Part shown: piece after piece, positions 14,421-14,490 of the stretch
How positions within the stretch are numbered: the first letter of the stretch is position 1
Layout: the number at the start of each line of letters is the position of its first letter
Source: Savagea sp.
Lineage (GTDB): Bacteria; Bacillota; Bacilli; Bacillales_A; Planococcaceae
Assembly: GCA_030146155.1 (NCBI GenBank)
Contig: JASLCF010000189.1
Span: 1-14,490 of the forward strand
Direction: 5' to 3'
DNA length: 14,490 nucleotides
The notes under the pieces: model-generated
Seen by the model: the letters and a program-made list of their open reading frames with translations, nothing else
Database searches by the model: none
Told to the model about the DNA's origin: nothing
Program-made: the position numbers and the translations under genes

Positions 14421-14490
14421 TTAGGTGGCGACCCCCAAAAGTTAGAGTTTTTATTATGCAGCTGATTGGCTGGATTGTGTTCGGTATTCA
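14421..14490 (-). mobile_element. End of an IS3-family insertion sequence (continues past the window)
   Basis: On the - strand a transposase C-terminus (14454-14490) is followed within about 25 bases by TCTAACTTTTGGGGGTCG, the usual arrangement of a terminal inverted repeat close behind the orfB stop in IS3-family elements. The exact end is uncertain: CGACCCCC at 14429-14436 or the TTAGG at 14421. The other end and any target duplication are outside the window. Confidence 0.55.
14454..14490 (-). CDS. IS3-family transposase (orfB), C-terminal end only
   Basis: The window ends in a - strand frame whose last codons read E-Y-R-T-Q-S-S-Q-S-A-A-stop; the base before fits a Val codon ending in T. 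IS3-family (IS150 group) transposases typically finish with SPVEYRT or SPVQYRT and a short tail, so this is the extreme C-terminus of orfB. The evidence is short, only 11 residues, but its position next to an inverted-repeat-like end supports it. Whether the element is intact cannot be seen. Confidence 0.6.
   Translation of the reverse strand, partial: EYRTQSSQSAA

Overview
The window is low-GC chromosomal DNA of a Bacillales bacterium. Strong AAGGAGGTGA-type ribosome binding sites, TTG and GTG start codons, and an RNase J1 / RNA polymerase epsilon / PdhABCD gene set all point there. Gene order follows my recollection of the Bacillus subtilis ktrC-rnjA-rpoY-def-pdhABCD-yktA-yktB-ykzI-suhB region, with some genes missing. 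Divergence of the proteins and the type of intergenic repeat suggest a Planococcaceae-like member rather than B. subtilis itself; that family assignment is inference.

Left part (1-2214, + strand): two consecutive U32-family genes, trhP1 and trhP2, which act together in hydroxylation of tRNA wobble uridine. In B. subtilis this pair lies elsewhere on the chromosome, so their position beside suhB marks a synteny breakpoint. The breakpoint (2215-3071) has no intact gene. It holds a terminator-like hairpin repeat, the decayed 5' part of an ISL3-family transposase, a 170-bp structured repeat and a strong hairpin.

Central part (3072-10201, mostly - strand): suhB (inositol monophosphatase family, with its own extended -10 promoter), a small coiled-coil gene resembling ykzI, yktB (+ strand, UPF0637), yktA (UPF0223, overlapping yktB tail to tail), then the tightly packed pyruvate dehydrogenase operon pdhA-pdhB-pdhC-pdhD. 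This operon is read from a near-consensus promoter at 10272-10300 and ends at a hairpin at 5298-5341. It encodes the whole complex that converts pyruvate to acetyl-CoA.

Right part (10202-13197, + strand): a divergent intergenic region, then def (peptide deformylase), rpoY (epsilon subunit of RNA polymerase) and rnjA (RNase J1). rpoY and rnjA overlap by ATGA and are presumably translationally coupled.

The intergenic region 13198-13677 repeats the architecture of 2215-2962: the same hairpin repeat, then a different insertion-like segment, then the same 170-bp structured repeat, all in the same orientation. Thus a roughly 10-kb block of core genes is flanked by direct copies of a composite non-coding module. 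ktrC (potassium-channel gating subunit, - strand) follows. The window ends inside an IS3-family element whose transposase C-terminus and terminal sequence lie just upstream of the ktrC promoter.

No tRNA, rRNA or CRISPR array is visible. The most interesting material is the paired non-coding module.
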